DNA of 64,000 nucleotides, taken from positions 4,885,001-4,949,000 of the forward strand of contig NZ_CP136336.1 in assembly GCF_032681285.1 (NCBI RefSeq), in the 5' to 3' direction. This document shows positions 1-8,047 of this stretch, piece after piece. The notes under the pieces are model-generated. The model was not told where the DNA came from. It ran no database searches and worked only from the letters and a program-made list of their open reading frames with translations. Each line of letters starts with the position of its first letter. Within the stretch, counting starts at the first letter, position 1. The DNA is from Piscinibacter gummiphilus (lineage in GTDB: Bacteria > Pseudomonadota > Gammaproteobacteria > Burkholderiales > Burkholderiaceae_C). Made by a program: the position numbers and the translations under genes.

Positions 1-338
1 CCGAACTCGTGTCCTTGCAGGGCTTCGGCTCGCCCAAGGAATTCGGCCCCAAGGCCCCGACCACCTTCAAGGCCTTGTGGAAGACGCTCGACGAGGACCG
101 CAAGCGCGGCTTCAGCACCATCGTCGAGATGTACGCGCCGGGCATGACGGCCATGGCCGCGCCGGTGCGGCGGCGCGGACAGGAGGCCCTTGGCGTGATC
201 ACCATCGCGGGGCCGCTGCTGCGGCTCACGCCGCAGCGCATGGCGCAACTCGGCCCGGCGCTGATGGAGGCCGCGAACGAGCTGGCCATGGCCAGCGCCA
301 GCTCGCCGCTCTTCAGTCAGAAAGGCAGGATGGCCTGA
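1..338 (+). CDS. IclR-family transcriptional regulator, C-terminal part (5' end outside window)
   Basis: The reading frame is open from the left edge to a TGA at 336-338, so only about the last 112 residues are present. They match the end of the IclR effector-binding domain: a segment around FSTIVEMYAPGMTAMAAPVR, then a strand GVITIAG, then an LTPQRMAQLGPALMEAANEL helix near the C-terminus. IclR proteins are DNA-binding repressors or activators of catabolic genes that respond to a small ligand held by this domain. The winged-helix DNA-binding half should lie upstream of the window. The target genes cannot be seen. It converges on the DUF1801 gene with a gap of about 10 bases. Confidence 0.8.
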   Translation, partial: ELVSLQGFGSPKEFGPKAPTTFKALWKTLDEDRKRGFSTIVEMYAPGMTAMAAPVRRRGQEALGVITIAGPLLRLTPQRMAQLGPALMEAANELAMASASSPLFSQKGRMA

Positions 339-347
339 GGGCCTGCG

Positions 348-755
348 CTACTTCTTCGCGCCTGCCTTGTTGACTTCGGCCGCCGCCTTGAAGAGCGCCT
401 TCAGCGCCTTCTTGTCGAGCGTGTCGCCCTCGCGGAAGTCGATCGCGCGGCGCACGTTGCCGTCGAGGCTGGAGTTGAAGAGCCCGGCCGGGTCGGGCAC
501 CGAGGCGCCCTTCGCGAAGGTGGTCTTCACCGCGGCCTTGTAGCTCTCGCCGGTGCAGAGGATGCCGTTCGACGACCACACCGGGTTGTTCCACTTCCAC
601 TCTTCCACCACGTCGGGCACCGCTTCCTTGATCAGCGCACGGATCTGCGAAAGCGTCTCGCCGCGCCAGCCGCCGAGCTCGGCGATGCGCCGGTCGATGT
701 GATGGGCGGCTTCATCGTTGCCCGTCGCCGCTGCGCTCTTCTTCACTGTGGCCAT
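348..755 (-). CDS. DUF1801 domain protein
   Basis: A 135-residue protein if begun at the ATG at 755-753 (MATVKKSAAAT); an upstream in-frame ATG at 788 would add 11 residues that look non-coding. The body has the DUF1801 pattern: a helical start (HHIDRRIAELGGWRGETLSQIRALI), the VVEEWKWNNPVWSSNGILC core, and KTTFAKGASV followed by a short AIDFREGDTLD segment. DUF1801 proteins are small, cytoplasmic and of unknown biochemical role, often near stress or AraC-type genes. A second family member lies nearby at 1690-2148. The family call is firm; the function is not known. Confidence 0.8.
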   Translation of the reverse strand: MATVKKSAAATGNDEAAHHIDRRIAELGGWRGETLSQIRALIKEAVPDVVEEWKWNNPVWSSNGILCTGESYKAAVKTTFAKGASVPDPAGLFNSSLDGNVRRAIDFREGDTLDKKALKALFKAAAEVNKAGAKK

Positions 756-795
756 GCCTGGGTCTCCATACAAGCCGGGAAAGCACATCGCGCCC

Positions 796-1200
796 TCACC
801 GGCGCGACTGGATCATCTTCCAACCGTTGCCCGACGGGTCGCGAAACCCCGCGTCCACCGTGCCGAAGCGCTCGATCGGCTCCTGCGTGAACTCGACGCC
901 CTGGCCCAGCATGCGGTCGTAGGCGCCGCGGCAGTTGTCGACCTCGAGCACCAGCGGCGGCATCGCACCCTTGGCCACCACCTCGCGCAAGGCCTGCGCG
1001 GTGGCCTCGTCATGCACCGGCGGGCCGGGCACGAAGAGGCCGAGCTGGAAGGCCGGCTGGTCGGGGTGCTGCACCGTCAGCCAGCGATAGGGGCCGTTGC
1101 GCACGTCGGTGTGCACCTTGAAGCCGAGCTTGTCGACATAGAACGAGAGCGCCTCGTCCTGGTCATGCACATACAAACCCACCACTTGAACTTGTGTCAT
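796..1200 (-). CDS. VOC-superfamily (glyoxalase/bleomycin resistance-like) protein
   Basis: A 134-residue single-module VOC protein. The N-terminal strand VQVVGLYVHDQDEALSFYVDKLGFKV and the C-terminal VDAGFRDPSGNGWKMIQ are the usual repeats of this fold. Family members bind a divalent metal and act as lyases, dioxygenases or antibiotic-binding proteins; the substrate cannot be told here. Its ATG overlaps the stop codon of the AraC-type regulator upstream (ATGA at 1200-1197), so the two are co-transcribed and probably translationally coupled. The regulator may control this protein, which is an inference from the overlap only. Confidence 0.85.
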   Translation of the reverse strand: MTQVQVVGLYVHDQDEALSFYVDKLGFKVHTDVRNGPYRWLTVQHPDQPAFQLGLFVPGPPVHDEATAQALREVVAKGAMPPLVLEVDNCRGAYDRMLGQGVEFTQEPIERFGTVDAGFRDPSGNGWKMIQSRR

Positions 1201-1706
1201 GGAAGCTCCTTGTTGTTGAGGGTTCCCGTTATAGGTTCGGCCTCGCGGCGGCGCTTCTCCGAAACTGCTGTCGTGAGATGCGGCCGCTGCGCAGCGCTCA
1301 CCACGCAGTGCGGCACGCGGCCCAGGTCTTGCGCGTCGGCACGGGCACGCTCGCGCACCGCGCTCGGGCTTTCGCCGGTGATGTCGCGGAAGGTGCGGCC
1401 AAAGGTGCCGAGGCTCTCCCAGCCGGTCTGGAAGGCGATGTCGATGATGGGCTGGTCGGTGTCGCGCAGGAGCGCCGTCGCGCGCTCGATGCGCCGGGTG
1501 AGCAGGTAGCGGTGCGGTGGCACGCCGAAGGCCTGCTTGAACTGGCGCGCGAAGTGGGCCGCCGACACGCCGCTCACCTCGGCCAGCCGTTCGACGGGCC
1601 AGGCCTCGTGCGAGGCGGCATCCATGCGGTCTTTCGCGCGCAGCAGGCGGCGGAGCAGTTGCGGGTCTTGTCCGATGGAAGTCGCCACGCTACATCGCCT
1701 TGCCAC
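1197..1706 (-). CDS. AraC-family transcriptional regulator (DNA-binding domain only)
   Basis: About 169 residues holding the two helix-turn-helix motifs of AraC proteins: VERLAEVSGVSAAHFARQFKQAFGVPPHRYLLTRRIERA, then ALLRDTDQPIIDIAFQTGWESLGTFGRTFRDITGESPSAVRER. There is no N-terminal ligand-binding domain, so it is a short, MarA/SoxS-sized regulator with an extra C-terminal tail of about 45 residues. The start is uncertain: ATG 1706 overlaps the preceding DUF1801 gene by 17 bases, while GTG 1688 would begin just after its stop. The gene reads into the VOC gene through an ATGA overlap, suggesting an operon DUF1801-AraC-VOC. Confidence 0.85.
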   Translation of the reverse strand: MARRCSVATSIGQDPQLLRRLLRAKDRMDAASHEAWPVERLAEVSGVSAAHFARQFKQAFGVPPHRYLLTRRIERATALLRDTDQPIIDIAFQTGWESLGTFGRTFRDITGESPSAVRERARADAQDLGRVPHCVVSAAQRPHLTTAVSEKRRREAEPITGTLNNKELP

Positions 1707-2148
1707 CGGCGCTCGGCGAGCCGCCGTTCCAACCGGGGATCGCGGCCGCCTGCTTGAGCCACGCGGCGAGCTGCTGTTCGTCGGGGATGCCGTCTTCGCG
1801 GATGTCGAGGTAGCGCGTTTCAGGCGTCTTCGAGGTGCCCGGCGGCATGGGCTCGAGCGAGGTGCCGCGGAAGAAAGTCACCTTCACATACTGGTTGAAG
1901 CAGTGGTAGCTGACGAACCAGCCCTGCCCCTCGACGCCATAGAACGGCGAGTTCCACTTCACCGCCTTGCGCACGCCGGGCACGGTGCGCTCGATCAGCG
2001 CGTCGAGCTTCTTGCCGATGGCGCGCTTCCAGTCGGGCATCGCGTCGATGTAGGCCTGCACGGGCGCGTCGCCATCGCCTTTGGCGATCTGCGGGTTGCC
2101 GCCGGAGAGCAGCTTCGGGGACGTCTTGGCGGGCGTGGCAGAGGGCAT
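1690..2148 (-). CDS. DUF1801 domain protein (second copy)
   Basis: A 152-residue protein with the DUF1801 core: VQAYIDAMPDWKRAIGKKLDALIERTVPGVRKAVKWNSPFYG, then GWFVSYHCFNQYVKVTFFRGTSL and a C-terminal RYLDIREDGIPDEQQLAAWLKQAA. It resembles the protein encoded at 348-755 in fold but is clearly diverged, so it is not a recent duplicate. A lysine/proline-containing N-terminal tail of about 25 residues precedes the domain. Its end overlaps or abuts the start of the AraC-type gene, making it the first gene of a three-gene leftward operon. No enzymatic role is established for the family. Confidence 0.82.
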   Translation of the reverse strand: MPSATPAKTSPKLLSGGNPQIAKGDGDAPVQAYIDAMPDWKRAIGKKLDALIERTVPGVRKAVKWNSPFYGVEGQGWFVSYHCFNQYVKVTFFRGTSLEPMPPGTSKTPETRYLDIREDGIPDEQQLAAWLKQAAAIPGWNGGSPSAGGKAM

Positions 2149-2224
2149 CTCGGCTCCCTGGGGTGAGCGTCGGCGTACTGTAGAGGCGAACGCAAGGTCT
2201 CCCCACCTCGCCTAGCATCCACCC

Positions 2225-3139
2225 ATGCAGCCCAACACCCCCAGCGCCACCTTCGGCCCGGTCACCGTCTACTTCGGCGAGAAGTCCGGCAAGTACCCTG
2301 ATGGCAACCAGGTCATCGTGCACGGCGGCGACACCGTCGTCGCGTTCGACACGCCCAAGGTCGCCAACCGCCTGGGCGCCGCGGTGTTCGACGATGCGGT
2401 CGACATGGTGATCCTCGGCCACGTCCACGAAGACCACATGTGCGGCCTGCACCGGCTGCCGCGGGCCCCGGTGCATGTGCACGAGGCCGACGTGGACGCC
2501 GCCCGCAGCTGGGAGGGCCTGCGCCGCCACTTCGGCTACCCGGCCCCGGCACTCGATGCGTTTCGCGCGAAGCTCGATGACGAATTCACCTACATGCCAC
2601 GGCCCGACGCACTGGCCTACGCCGACGGCGCCGAGTGGGACCTCGGCGGCGGTGTGCGCGTGCGCGCGGTGCACCTGCCGGGGCACACCGCCGGCCACTG
2701 CGCGCTCATCGTCGAGCCGCACGGCATCGCCTTCATCGGCGACATGGACCTCTCGAGCTTCGGGCCCTATTACGGCGACGCCACCTCCAACCTCGGCCTG
2801 TTTCGCCAATCGCTCGCGCGCCTGCCCGAGCTGGATGCGAAGGTCTGGATCACCTCGCACCACAAGGGCGTCTACACCGAGCGCGGCGCGTTCGACGACG
2901 CGCTGCGGGCCTACACCGCGCGCCTCGACGAGCGCGAAGCCGGCCTGATCGAGCGACTGCGCGCGGGGCCGCTCAGCCTCGACGAGCTCGTGGCGCACGG
3001 CTTCCTGTATCCGGCGGGGTTCAACCCTTCGCCGTCGGCCCAGGCCATCGAGCGCTGGTCGATCACGCAACATCTCGACGAGCTGATCGCCGCGGGACGG
3101 GTGACGCGCGACGGCGAGCGACACCGGCTCTGCGCCTGA
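2225..3139 (+). CDS. MBL-fold metallo-hydrolase
   Basis: A 304-residue metallo-beta-lactamase-fold hydrolase. The metal-binding motif is GHVHEDHMCG (the HxHxDH signature), followed by the downstream histidine in LPGHTAGHCALIVEPHGIAFIGDMDLSSFGPYYGD, whose Asp bridges the two metals, and a last histidine in WITSHHKGVY. The C-terminal 70 residues (EREAGLIERLRAGPLSLDELVAHGFL to the end) resemble the winged-helix tail found in LACTB2-type members. The substrate is unknown. The following reductase gene begins 15 bases downstream, so the two are probably co-transcribed. Confidence 0.88.
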   Translation: MQPNTPSATFGPVTVYFGEKSGKYPDGNQVIVHGGDTVVAFDTPKVANRLGAAVFDDAVDMVILGHVHEDHMCGLHRLPRAPVHVHEADVDAARSWEGLRRHFGYPAPALDAFRAKLDDEFTYMPRPDALAYADGAEWDLGGGVRVRAVHLPGHTAGHCALIVEPHGIAFIGDMDLSSFGPYYGDATSNLGLFRQSLARLPELDAKVWITSHHKGVYTERGAFDDALRAYTARLDEREAGLIERLRAGPLSLDELVAHGFLYPAGFNPSPSAQAIERWSITQHLDELIAAGRVTRDGERHRLCA

Positions 3140-3154
3140 GCGCAAGCGGCGACC

Positions 3155-4015
3155 ATGACCACGCCCCTCGTCTGCGATGCGGCCCGCACCGCGCAACTGC
3201 TCGACTTCCATGCACTGATGGACGCCGTCGCGCAGGCCGCCATCGAGATCGAAGAAGGCACCCTGCTCAGCCCGCCGCGTATGGTGGTGCCGTTCGGCCA
3301 AGGCGGCGTGATGCTCAGCATGCCGGCCACCGCCCCCGACATCGCCGTGCACAAGCTCGTGAACGTGCAACGCGCCAATGCACAGCACGGGCTGCCCACG
3401 ATCCACGGCATCGTGACGACGTGCGACGCCGCCACCGGCCAGCCGCTGTGCCTGCTCGACGGCCCCGAAGTCACCGGCCGCCGCACCGCCGCGGTGACGC
3501 TGCTCGCGCTGCGCGCGCTGCTCGGCCGCGCGCCGCAGCAGGTGCTGCTGATTGGTGCAGGTGCGCAGTCGCGTCACCACCAACTCGCCTTGCAGACGGT
3601 CTTTCCGCAAGCGCATGTGCAGGTGCGCGGGCGCGATGCAGTGAGGGCCGAGGTGCCCGACGAGGTCGATGCGGTGATCACGCTCACCACCAGCACCGAG
3701 CCGGTGTACGACGAGCCGGCCCGCGCCGGCCGCGTCGTCATCGGGGTAGGGGCCTTCAAGCCCGAGATGGCCGAGATCGGCAAGCGCACGCTGGACGGCA
3801 GCGATCTCTATGCCGACGACCCACTCGGTGCGCGACACGAGGCCGGCGACCTGCTGCGGGCCGGGGTCGACTGGTCGCGGGTGAAGTCGCTCGGCAGCTT
3901 GCTGAAAGAAGCGCCCGACCGTCACCGCCCGGCGGTCTTCAAGAGCGTGGGCACTGCCGCGTGGGACCTCGCCGCCGCTCGCACGGCACTGCGTGCGTTG
4001 AGGTCAACGATCTAG
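3155..4015 (+). CDS. Ornithine cyclodeaminase/mu-crystallin family reductase (delta1-pyrroline/piperideine-2-carboxylate reductase type)
   Basis: A 286-residue protein with the ornithine cyclodeaminase/mu-crystallin fold. The substrate-binding half has LLSPPRMVVPFGQGGVMLSMPA and HKLVNVQRANAQHGLPTIHGIV. The Rossmann nucleotide-binding motif is VLLIGAGAQSRHH. Several Burkholderiales members of this family reduce cyclic imino acids from D-lysine or hydroxyproline metabolism (DpkA/LhpI type). The length is short for true ornithine cyclodeaminase (about 350), which favours the reductase role. It lies 15 bases behind the MBL hydrolase. The specific substrate is inferred. Confidence 0.75.
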   Translation: MTTPLVCDAARTAQLLDFHALMDAVAQAAIEIEEGTLLSPPRMVVPFGQGGVMLSMPATAPDIAVHKLVNVQRANAQHGLPTIHGIVTTCDAATGQPLCLLDGPEVTGRRTAAVTLLALRALLGRAPQQVLLIGAGAQSRHHQLALQTVFPQAHVQVRGRDAVRAEVPDEVDAVITLTTSTEPVYDEPARAGRVVIGVGAFKPEMAEIGKRTLDGSDLYADDPLGARHEAGDLLRAGVDWSRVKSLGSLLKEAPDRHRPAVFKSVGTAAWDLAAARTALRALRSTI

Positions 4016-4229
4016 AACTCAACCCTGGCGATTCTTGCGAAAAGCGAGATGGCCTGTTGCGCTGCAGCAGCTTGGTCGACACCAGGGCTCTCCCTAGGAT
4101 GCGGCACCAAGACGCGGTCGCCGGTCGGTGACCGCCGCTGCTGAAAGTCGAAGCCCCATGGCTGCATCGACTGTCTGCACGCGCCCGCCTGGCGAGGGGG
4201 TCTGCCTCACTGATCGGAGAAGTATTCGC

Positions 4230-5327
4230 ATGCGATCCAAAGTCCAACACCTCGCGCTCACCACCATCGCGCTGGCCGCCAGCGCCGCCGCATCGGCCCA
4301 GACGACCGCCGCACCCTCCAGCACCGTCACGATCTACGGCGTGGCCGACGCCTTCGTGCAATACGCCGACGGCGCCAACCGCCTGACCCGCGTGCAGAGC
4401 GGCGGCCTCGCCGGCTCGCGCCTCGGCTTCCGCGGCAACGAAGACCTCGGTGGCGGCCTGCGCGCCATCTTCACGCTCGAGCACGGCATCAACCTCGACG
4501 ACGGCACCAACGGCCAGGGCGCCTTCTGGGGCCGCCAGGCTTTCGTGGGCCTGAGCGACAGCAGCATCGGCTCGGTCACGCTCGGCCGCCAGTACGGCAG
4601 CCTCTACCCGCTGACCAGCGACTTCAGCGAATTCGCCAACGGCGTGTACGGCCCGAGCACCGCGGTGATCGGCGGCTTCGGTGGCTACGAGCCGGTGCGC
4701 GGCAGCGCCAACTCGGCCACCGCCAACGGCGGCCCGTCGCGCGTCAACAACTCGGTGAAGGCGGAGAGCGCCTCCTTCGGCGGCGTGAAGGTCGGCGCCC
4801 TGTGGGGCCTCGGTGAAGCCGCCGGCAGCACCACCGGCACCCGCGTGGCCGATGCCTGGGTGCGCTACACCGGCGGCCCGCTCGACGCGATGCTCTCCTT
4901 CGTCGACGACAAGATCGACGCCAGCGGCTTCAGCGTGCGCACGATCTCCGGCGCCGCGGCCTACTCGTTCGGCGCAGCGCGCGTGACCGGCGGTTATCTG
5001 TCGGTCGACGACCGCAGCACCACCGATGCCGATGGCCAAGGCTACTGGGTCGGCGCCGACTACCGCTTCGGCCAGCACCAGGTGAAAGCCCAATGGGTGG
5101 AGAACAAGGCCGAGAACGTGAACACCGGCAAGACGCAGGCGCTCGGCGTCGGCTACCAGTTCGACTTCTCGCGCCGCACCGCGCTCTACACCTCGCTCAC
5201 GCGCTTCAAGAACGAAGGCACCGCCGGCTACGCCAACCGCTGGGCCACGACCCTGCCGGCGAGCCTCACCAGCGCCGACGAACGCAACATCACCGAGCTC
5301 GCCCTCGGCATCCGCCACAGCTTCTGA
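4230..5327 (+). CDS. Gram-negative general porin (Burkholderiales trimeric type)
   Basis: A 365-residue outer-membrane porin. The start at ATG 4230 gives a clean signal peptide (MRSKVQHLALTTIALAASAAASAQ) and has GGAGA a few bases upstream; the open frame extends upstream to 4128, but that extension is not signal-like. The mature protein opens with SSTVTIYGVADAFVQYADG, then SRLGFRGNEDLGGGLRAIFTLEHGI and FWGRQAFVGLSDSSIGSVTLGRQYG, the hallmark strands of Burkholderiales porins. It ends in LALGIRHSF, with the terminal phenylalanine used in beta-barrel assembly. It forms a water-filled channel for small solutes. A strong terminator follows. Confidence 0.93.
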   Translation: MRSKVQHLALTTIALAASAAASAQTTAAPSSTVTIYGVADAFVQYADGANRLTRVQSGGLAGSRLGFRGNEDLGGGLRAIFTLEHGINLDDGTNGQGAFWGRQAFVGLSDSSIGSVTLGRQYGSLYPLTSDFSEFANGVYGPSTAVIGGFGGYEPVRGSANSATANGGPSRVNNSVKAESASFGGVKVGALWGLGEAAGSTTGTRVADAWVRYTGGPLDAMLSFVDDKIDASGFSVRTISGAAAYSFGAARVTGGYLSVDDRSTTDADGQGYWVGADYRFGQHQVKAQWVENKAENVNTGKTQALGVGYQFDFSRRTALYTSLTRFKNEGTAGYANRWATTLPASLTSADERNITELALGIRHSF

Positions 5328-5380
5328 TGGCGTGATGTGCGCATGACCGTTTGAACACAAGGTCTCCTCAGGCCTTTTGA

Positions 5381-5410
5381 GCCCGCCGCGGAAACGCGGC
5401 GGGCTTTTTT
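5381..5410 (+). terminator. Rho-independent terminator of the porin gene
   Basis: A perfect 10-bp stem GCCCGCCGCG / CGCGGCGGGC with a GAAA tetraloop, followed directly by six T residues, 53 bases after the porin stop. This is a textbook intrinsic terminator and isolates the porin from the genes that follow. Confidence 0.93.
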
Positions 5411-5654
5411 GCGTGTGGGCGTGGCTGCTCGGCGACGCTGAGTCCGGGTTGGCCCGCTTAGGGAGAGACCCAGTTGGACGGCCAGCCGGTGGCGGTGGCA
5501 ATGGGTCAGATCATCCGCTGCAAGTGCGCCAAGGCCTGTGAGTGGATCGAAGCGACCATGCGCTACGCATACATGACGATTCATTCCACTCATTTCGAAG
5601 GTTAGCGCGCGCCACACTAAACTCGTCTGACACAAACCCGGGATGGAGGCATAG

Positions 5655-6341
5655 ATGTCAGAACGCACCGCCACATACGAAGGCGATTTCGTGACTGTCG
5701 CCAGCTGCACGACACCGACCGAGGCGCACCTGCTGAAGGAGACCTTGATCGCGGCCGGCTTGAAAGCCGAAGTCGCCGATGCGAACTTCATTCAAGCCAA
5801 CCCCTGGATGAGCAACGCTGCTGGAGGCGTCAGAGTCTTGGTTCCCGCCGCGCTTGCAGGGGAAGCAAAGGCAACGGTGGACGCGTTCAATGCCGGCGCA
5901 TATCAACTTGATGCGAATCACGGTGCACCCGAACAAGGCGACGACGGATCTTCTGTTGCAGACGCGAAGCTGCGCGCATTCCAGATATTCCGTCACCCGG
6001 ACCGAAAACCGGCGGTCGTGGCGGTCAAGCAAGGCTTCAGCTGGGCCGCGTTCCTCATCGGGCCCTTGTGGTTCCTGCTGAACGGGATGATGCTGACGTT
6101 TCTGCTGTCTCTGAGCGTCACGTGGGGCGCGCCTCTGATGATCCGTTCGCTCGCAGGCTCCTACTCTTCGGGCACGCAGGCGCTGGCCGTTACAGCCTTC
6201 CTCGCCATCTGGGTGCTGACGGGCTTCGTCGCCAACTTCCTTCTCGGCGAGGAATTGAAGCGCAAAGGCTACGTGCCTGGGCCCTTGCTGCGAGCCAGGT
6301 CCGCAGGCGAAGCGATCAATGCCTCGCACACGGCCGCTTGA
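5655..6341 (+). CDS. DUF2007 + DUF2628 fusion membrane protein
   Basis: A 228-residue protein starting at ATG 5655 behind a good GGAGG. Residues 10-80 (FVTVASCTTPTEAHLLKETLIAAGLKAEV to VRVLVPAALAGEA) fit DUF2007, a small ferredoxin-like domain proposed to act in signal transduction. Residues about 125-215 fit DUF2628: FSWAAFLIGPLWFLLNGMM, two or three hydrophobic helices, and the closing NFLLGEELKRKGY. The domain order suggests a cytoplasmic sensor-like module joined to an inner-membrane module. No function is established. About 240 bases upstream (5411-5654) hold no gene I can support. Confidence 0.75.
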   Translation: MSERTATYEGDFVTVASCTTPTEAHLLKETLIAAGLKAEVADANFIQANPWMSNAAGGVRVLVPAALAGEAKATVDAFNAGAYQLDANHGAPEQGDDGSSVADAKLRAFQIFRHPDRKPAVVAVKQGFSWAAFLIGPLWFLLNGMMLTFLLSLSVTWGAPLMIRSLAGSYSSGTQALAVTAFLAIWVLTGFVANFLLGEELKRKGYVPGPLLRARSAGEAINASHTAA

Positions 6342-6372
6342 CTTCTCAAGTCATACCTTTCAAGGAGCTCGC

Positions 6373-6798
6373 ATGACTTCATTCACCGGAGGCTGCCTCT
6401 GTGGCCAGGTTCGCTACGAGATCGCAGCCGATGCTGGCCCGTCCCGCGTTTGCTGGTGCCGCGACTGCCAGCGCATCGCCTCCAACGGCACCGTCAACGT
6501 CATCTTCCCGAGCGACGCCATCCAGGTTTCCGGCTCGCCCGCCAAGCACGACAAGACCGCCGACAGCGGCAACACGGTGACGCGTCGTTTCTGCGCTCAC
6601 TGCGGCACGCAGCTGTTCTCCGATTCGACGGGTCGGCCAGGGCTGACGGTGGTGAGGGTCGGCACGCTCGACGAACCGTCGGCCGTCAAGCCGACCACCA
6701 ACATCTGGGTCGGCAGTGCGCCAAGTTGGGCTTGCGTCGATCCATCGCTCGAGCAATTCGACGGCCCGCCGGTCGTGGCGCCGCAGGCGAAGACGTGA
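6373..6798 (+). CDS. GFA family (glutathione-dependent formaldehyde-activating enzyme-like) protein
   Basis: A 141-residue zinc-binding protein starting at ATG 6373 after AAGGAG. The cysteine pattern is that of the GFA/CENP-V family: GCLCGQVRYE, CWCRDCQRIAS, then FCAHCGTQLFSDS. True Gfa enzymes condense formaldehyde with glutathione, but most short members with this domain have unknown substrates. The methyltransferase start lies one base after its stop. The adhC-fghA formaldehyde pair is about 5 kb away and not linked, so a formaldehyde role here is only a possibility. Confidence 0.85.
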   Translation: MTSFTGGCLCGQVRYEIAADAGPSRVCWCRDCQRIASNGTVNVIFPSDAIQVSGSPAKHDKTADSGNTVTRRFCAHCGTQLFSDSTGRPGLTVVRVGTLDEPSAVKPTTNIWVGSAPSWACVDPSLEQFDGPPVVAPQAKT

Positions 6799-6799
6799 C

Positions 6800-7507
6800 A
6801 TGAACCGCGACCAACTCGAGTCCACCTTCGACCAGCAGGCCGGCACCTACGACCAGCAGTGGGCGAAGCTCGCCCCGTTCCGAGACGGGATTCACCTGCT
6901 GATGGCGTCGGTCTTCAGCCGCCTTCCGCGCGACGCCCGCATGCTGTGCGTGGGCGCAGGCACCGGCGCCGAGATCCACTTCCTGGCCGAGCGCTTTCCG
7001 GCCTGGACCTTCGTGGCGGTGGAGCCTTCTTCGGGCATGGTCGATACCGCCCGGGCACGTGCGGGGCAGCACGGCTACCTCGACCGCTGCACCTTTCACA
7101 CCGGCTATCTCGACTCCCTCCCCGCGGGCGGGCCGTTCGACTGCGCCAGCTCGTTGCTGGTGTCGCAGTTCCTGCTCGACCGCGATGAACGAAGAGACTT
7201 CTTCCGTGTGATCGCCACTCGCCTCAAACCGGGCGGCATCCTGGCCTCGTCCGACCTGAGCGCCGACACGGAAGGCCCGCACTACGCCAGCCTGCTGGAA
7301 GTGTGGCTGCGCACCATGGCGGCGGCCGACCTCTCGCCCGAGCGCGTGCAGCAGATGCGCGATGCCTACAAGCGAGACGTCGCGATCCTGCCGGGTGCCT
7401 CGGTCGAGGCGCTCATTACATCCGCAGGCTTCGACGCGCCGGTGCAGTTCTATCAAGCCGGCCTCATCCACGCCTGGTATTGCCAGCGTCTGCAGACCGA
7501 CGCTTGA
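6800..7507 (+). CDS. Class I SAM-dependent methyltransferase
   Basis: A 235-residue methyltransferase with the SAM-binding motif I MLCVGAGTGAEIHFLAERFP, the motif II acidic residue in FVAVEPSSGMVDTARARAG, and the post-motif LKPGGILASSDLS. ATG 6800 starts almost at the GFA stop (6796-6798), so the two genes form an operon. The start was chosen because the frame upstream overlaps GFA. The substrate cannot be determined; the lack of a recognisable substrate module suggests a small-molecule methyltransferase. Confidence 0.85.
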   Translation: MNRDQLESTFDQQAGTYDQQWAKLAPFRDGIHLLMASVFSRLPRDARMLCVGAGTGAEIHFLAERFPAWTFVAVEPSSGMVDTARARAGQHGYLDRCTFHTGYLDSLPAGGPFDCASSLLVSQFLLDRDERRDFFRVIATRLKPGGILASSDLSADTEGPHYASLLEVWLRTMAAADLSPERVQQMRDAYKRDVAILPGASVEALITSAGFDAPVQFYQAGLIHAWYCQRLQTDA

Positions 7508-7516
7508 GCCGCAGAC

Positions 7517-7912
7517 GTGACGCCACGCAAGCACCTCACCCTGCTGCTGCAAGCCATCGGCGTGTGGTTCATTTTCTGGCTCATCGGCCTGCCGGCCTAC
7601 TACCAGCAGTACGCCACGGTCACGATGGCGGTCGCCAGCGTCTTGCTGTCGGTCGCCATCTCGCTGGCCGCAATCGCCGTGCTGCGAGGGGTGGACGATG
7701 ACGCCCGAAAACCGAGAGCCTTCTGGCTGTCGGTCTACTACACCGCCCCGTTCGCCGCGCTGGATGCGCTTTACTGCGGCTGGTATCTGGGCCACGGCCC
7801 AGGCTTCCTCGGCAGGTACTGGTATCTCACGGTCTTCTATGTCACGCCGTGGCTCACCTTCATTCCCACCGCGGTGCTGCTGCGCCGACAAAGCACTTCC
7901 GCACGCCCGTAG
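7517..7912 (+). CDS. Small four-helix membrane protein, unknown
   Basis: A 131-residue protein starting at GTG 7517, nine bases after the methyltransferase gene. It has four hydrophobic segments: near residues 8-28 (LLQAIGVWFIFWLIGLPAYY), 33-55 (VTMAVASVLLSVAISLAAIAVL), about 70-90 and about 100-122. A charged loop (GVDDDARKPRAF) lies between helices two and three. I do not recognise the family. The close spacing suggests it is the last gene of the GFA-methyltransferase operon. Confidence 0.6.
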   Translation: MTPRKHLTLLLQAIGVWFIFWLIGLPAYYQQYATVTMAVASVLLSVAISLAAIAVLRGVDDDARKPRAFWLSVYYTAPFAALDALYCGWYLGHGPGFLGRYWYLTVFYVTPWLTFIPTAVLLRRQSTSARP

Positions 7913-8047
7913 CGGCGCTGGCGTTTGGCCACATCGAGGTCAAGCCGATGCCCCCCTCCTGAGGAGGTAGCGCCCGGTCGTCCAGCAGGTAGCATCCTTG
8001 CGGACAGACCACGCCGCTTGTCCAAGTCAACAACCGGGAGGAGCCTC

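Noticed and set aside
1820..3925. A 701-codon open frame on the minus strand
   Set aside because: It runs antisense to the MBL hydrolase and reductase genes and across a DUF1801 gene; the translated product is Arg/Ala/Gly/His-rich with no domain. High GC leaves such frames open by chance.
4128..4229. An N-terminal extension of the porin reading frame
   Set aside because: The 34 extra residues precede a perfect signal peptide and a good ribosome-binding site at 4230, so they are not translated as part of the porin.
7955..7967. Short palindrome CCTCCTGAGGAGG in the gap before the secreted protein gene
   Set aside because: Too short and followed by no T-run; it may be chance or a decoy ribosome-binding sequence. 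No regulator points to it.
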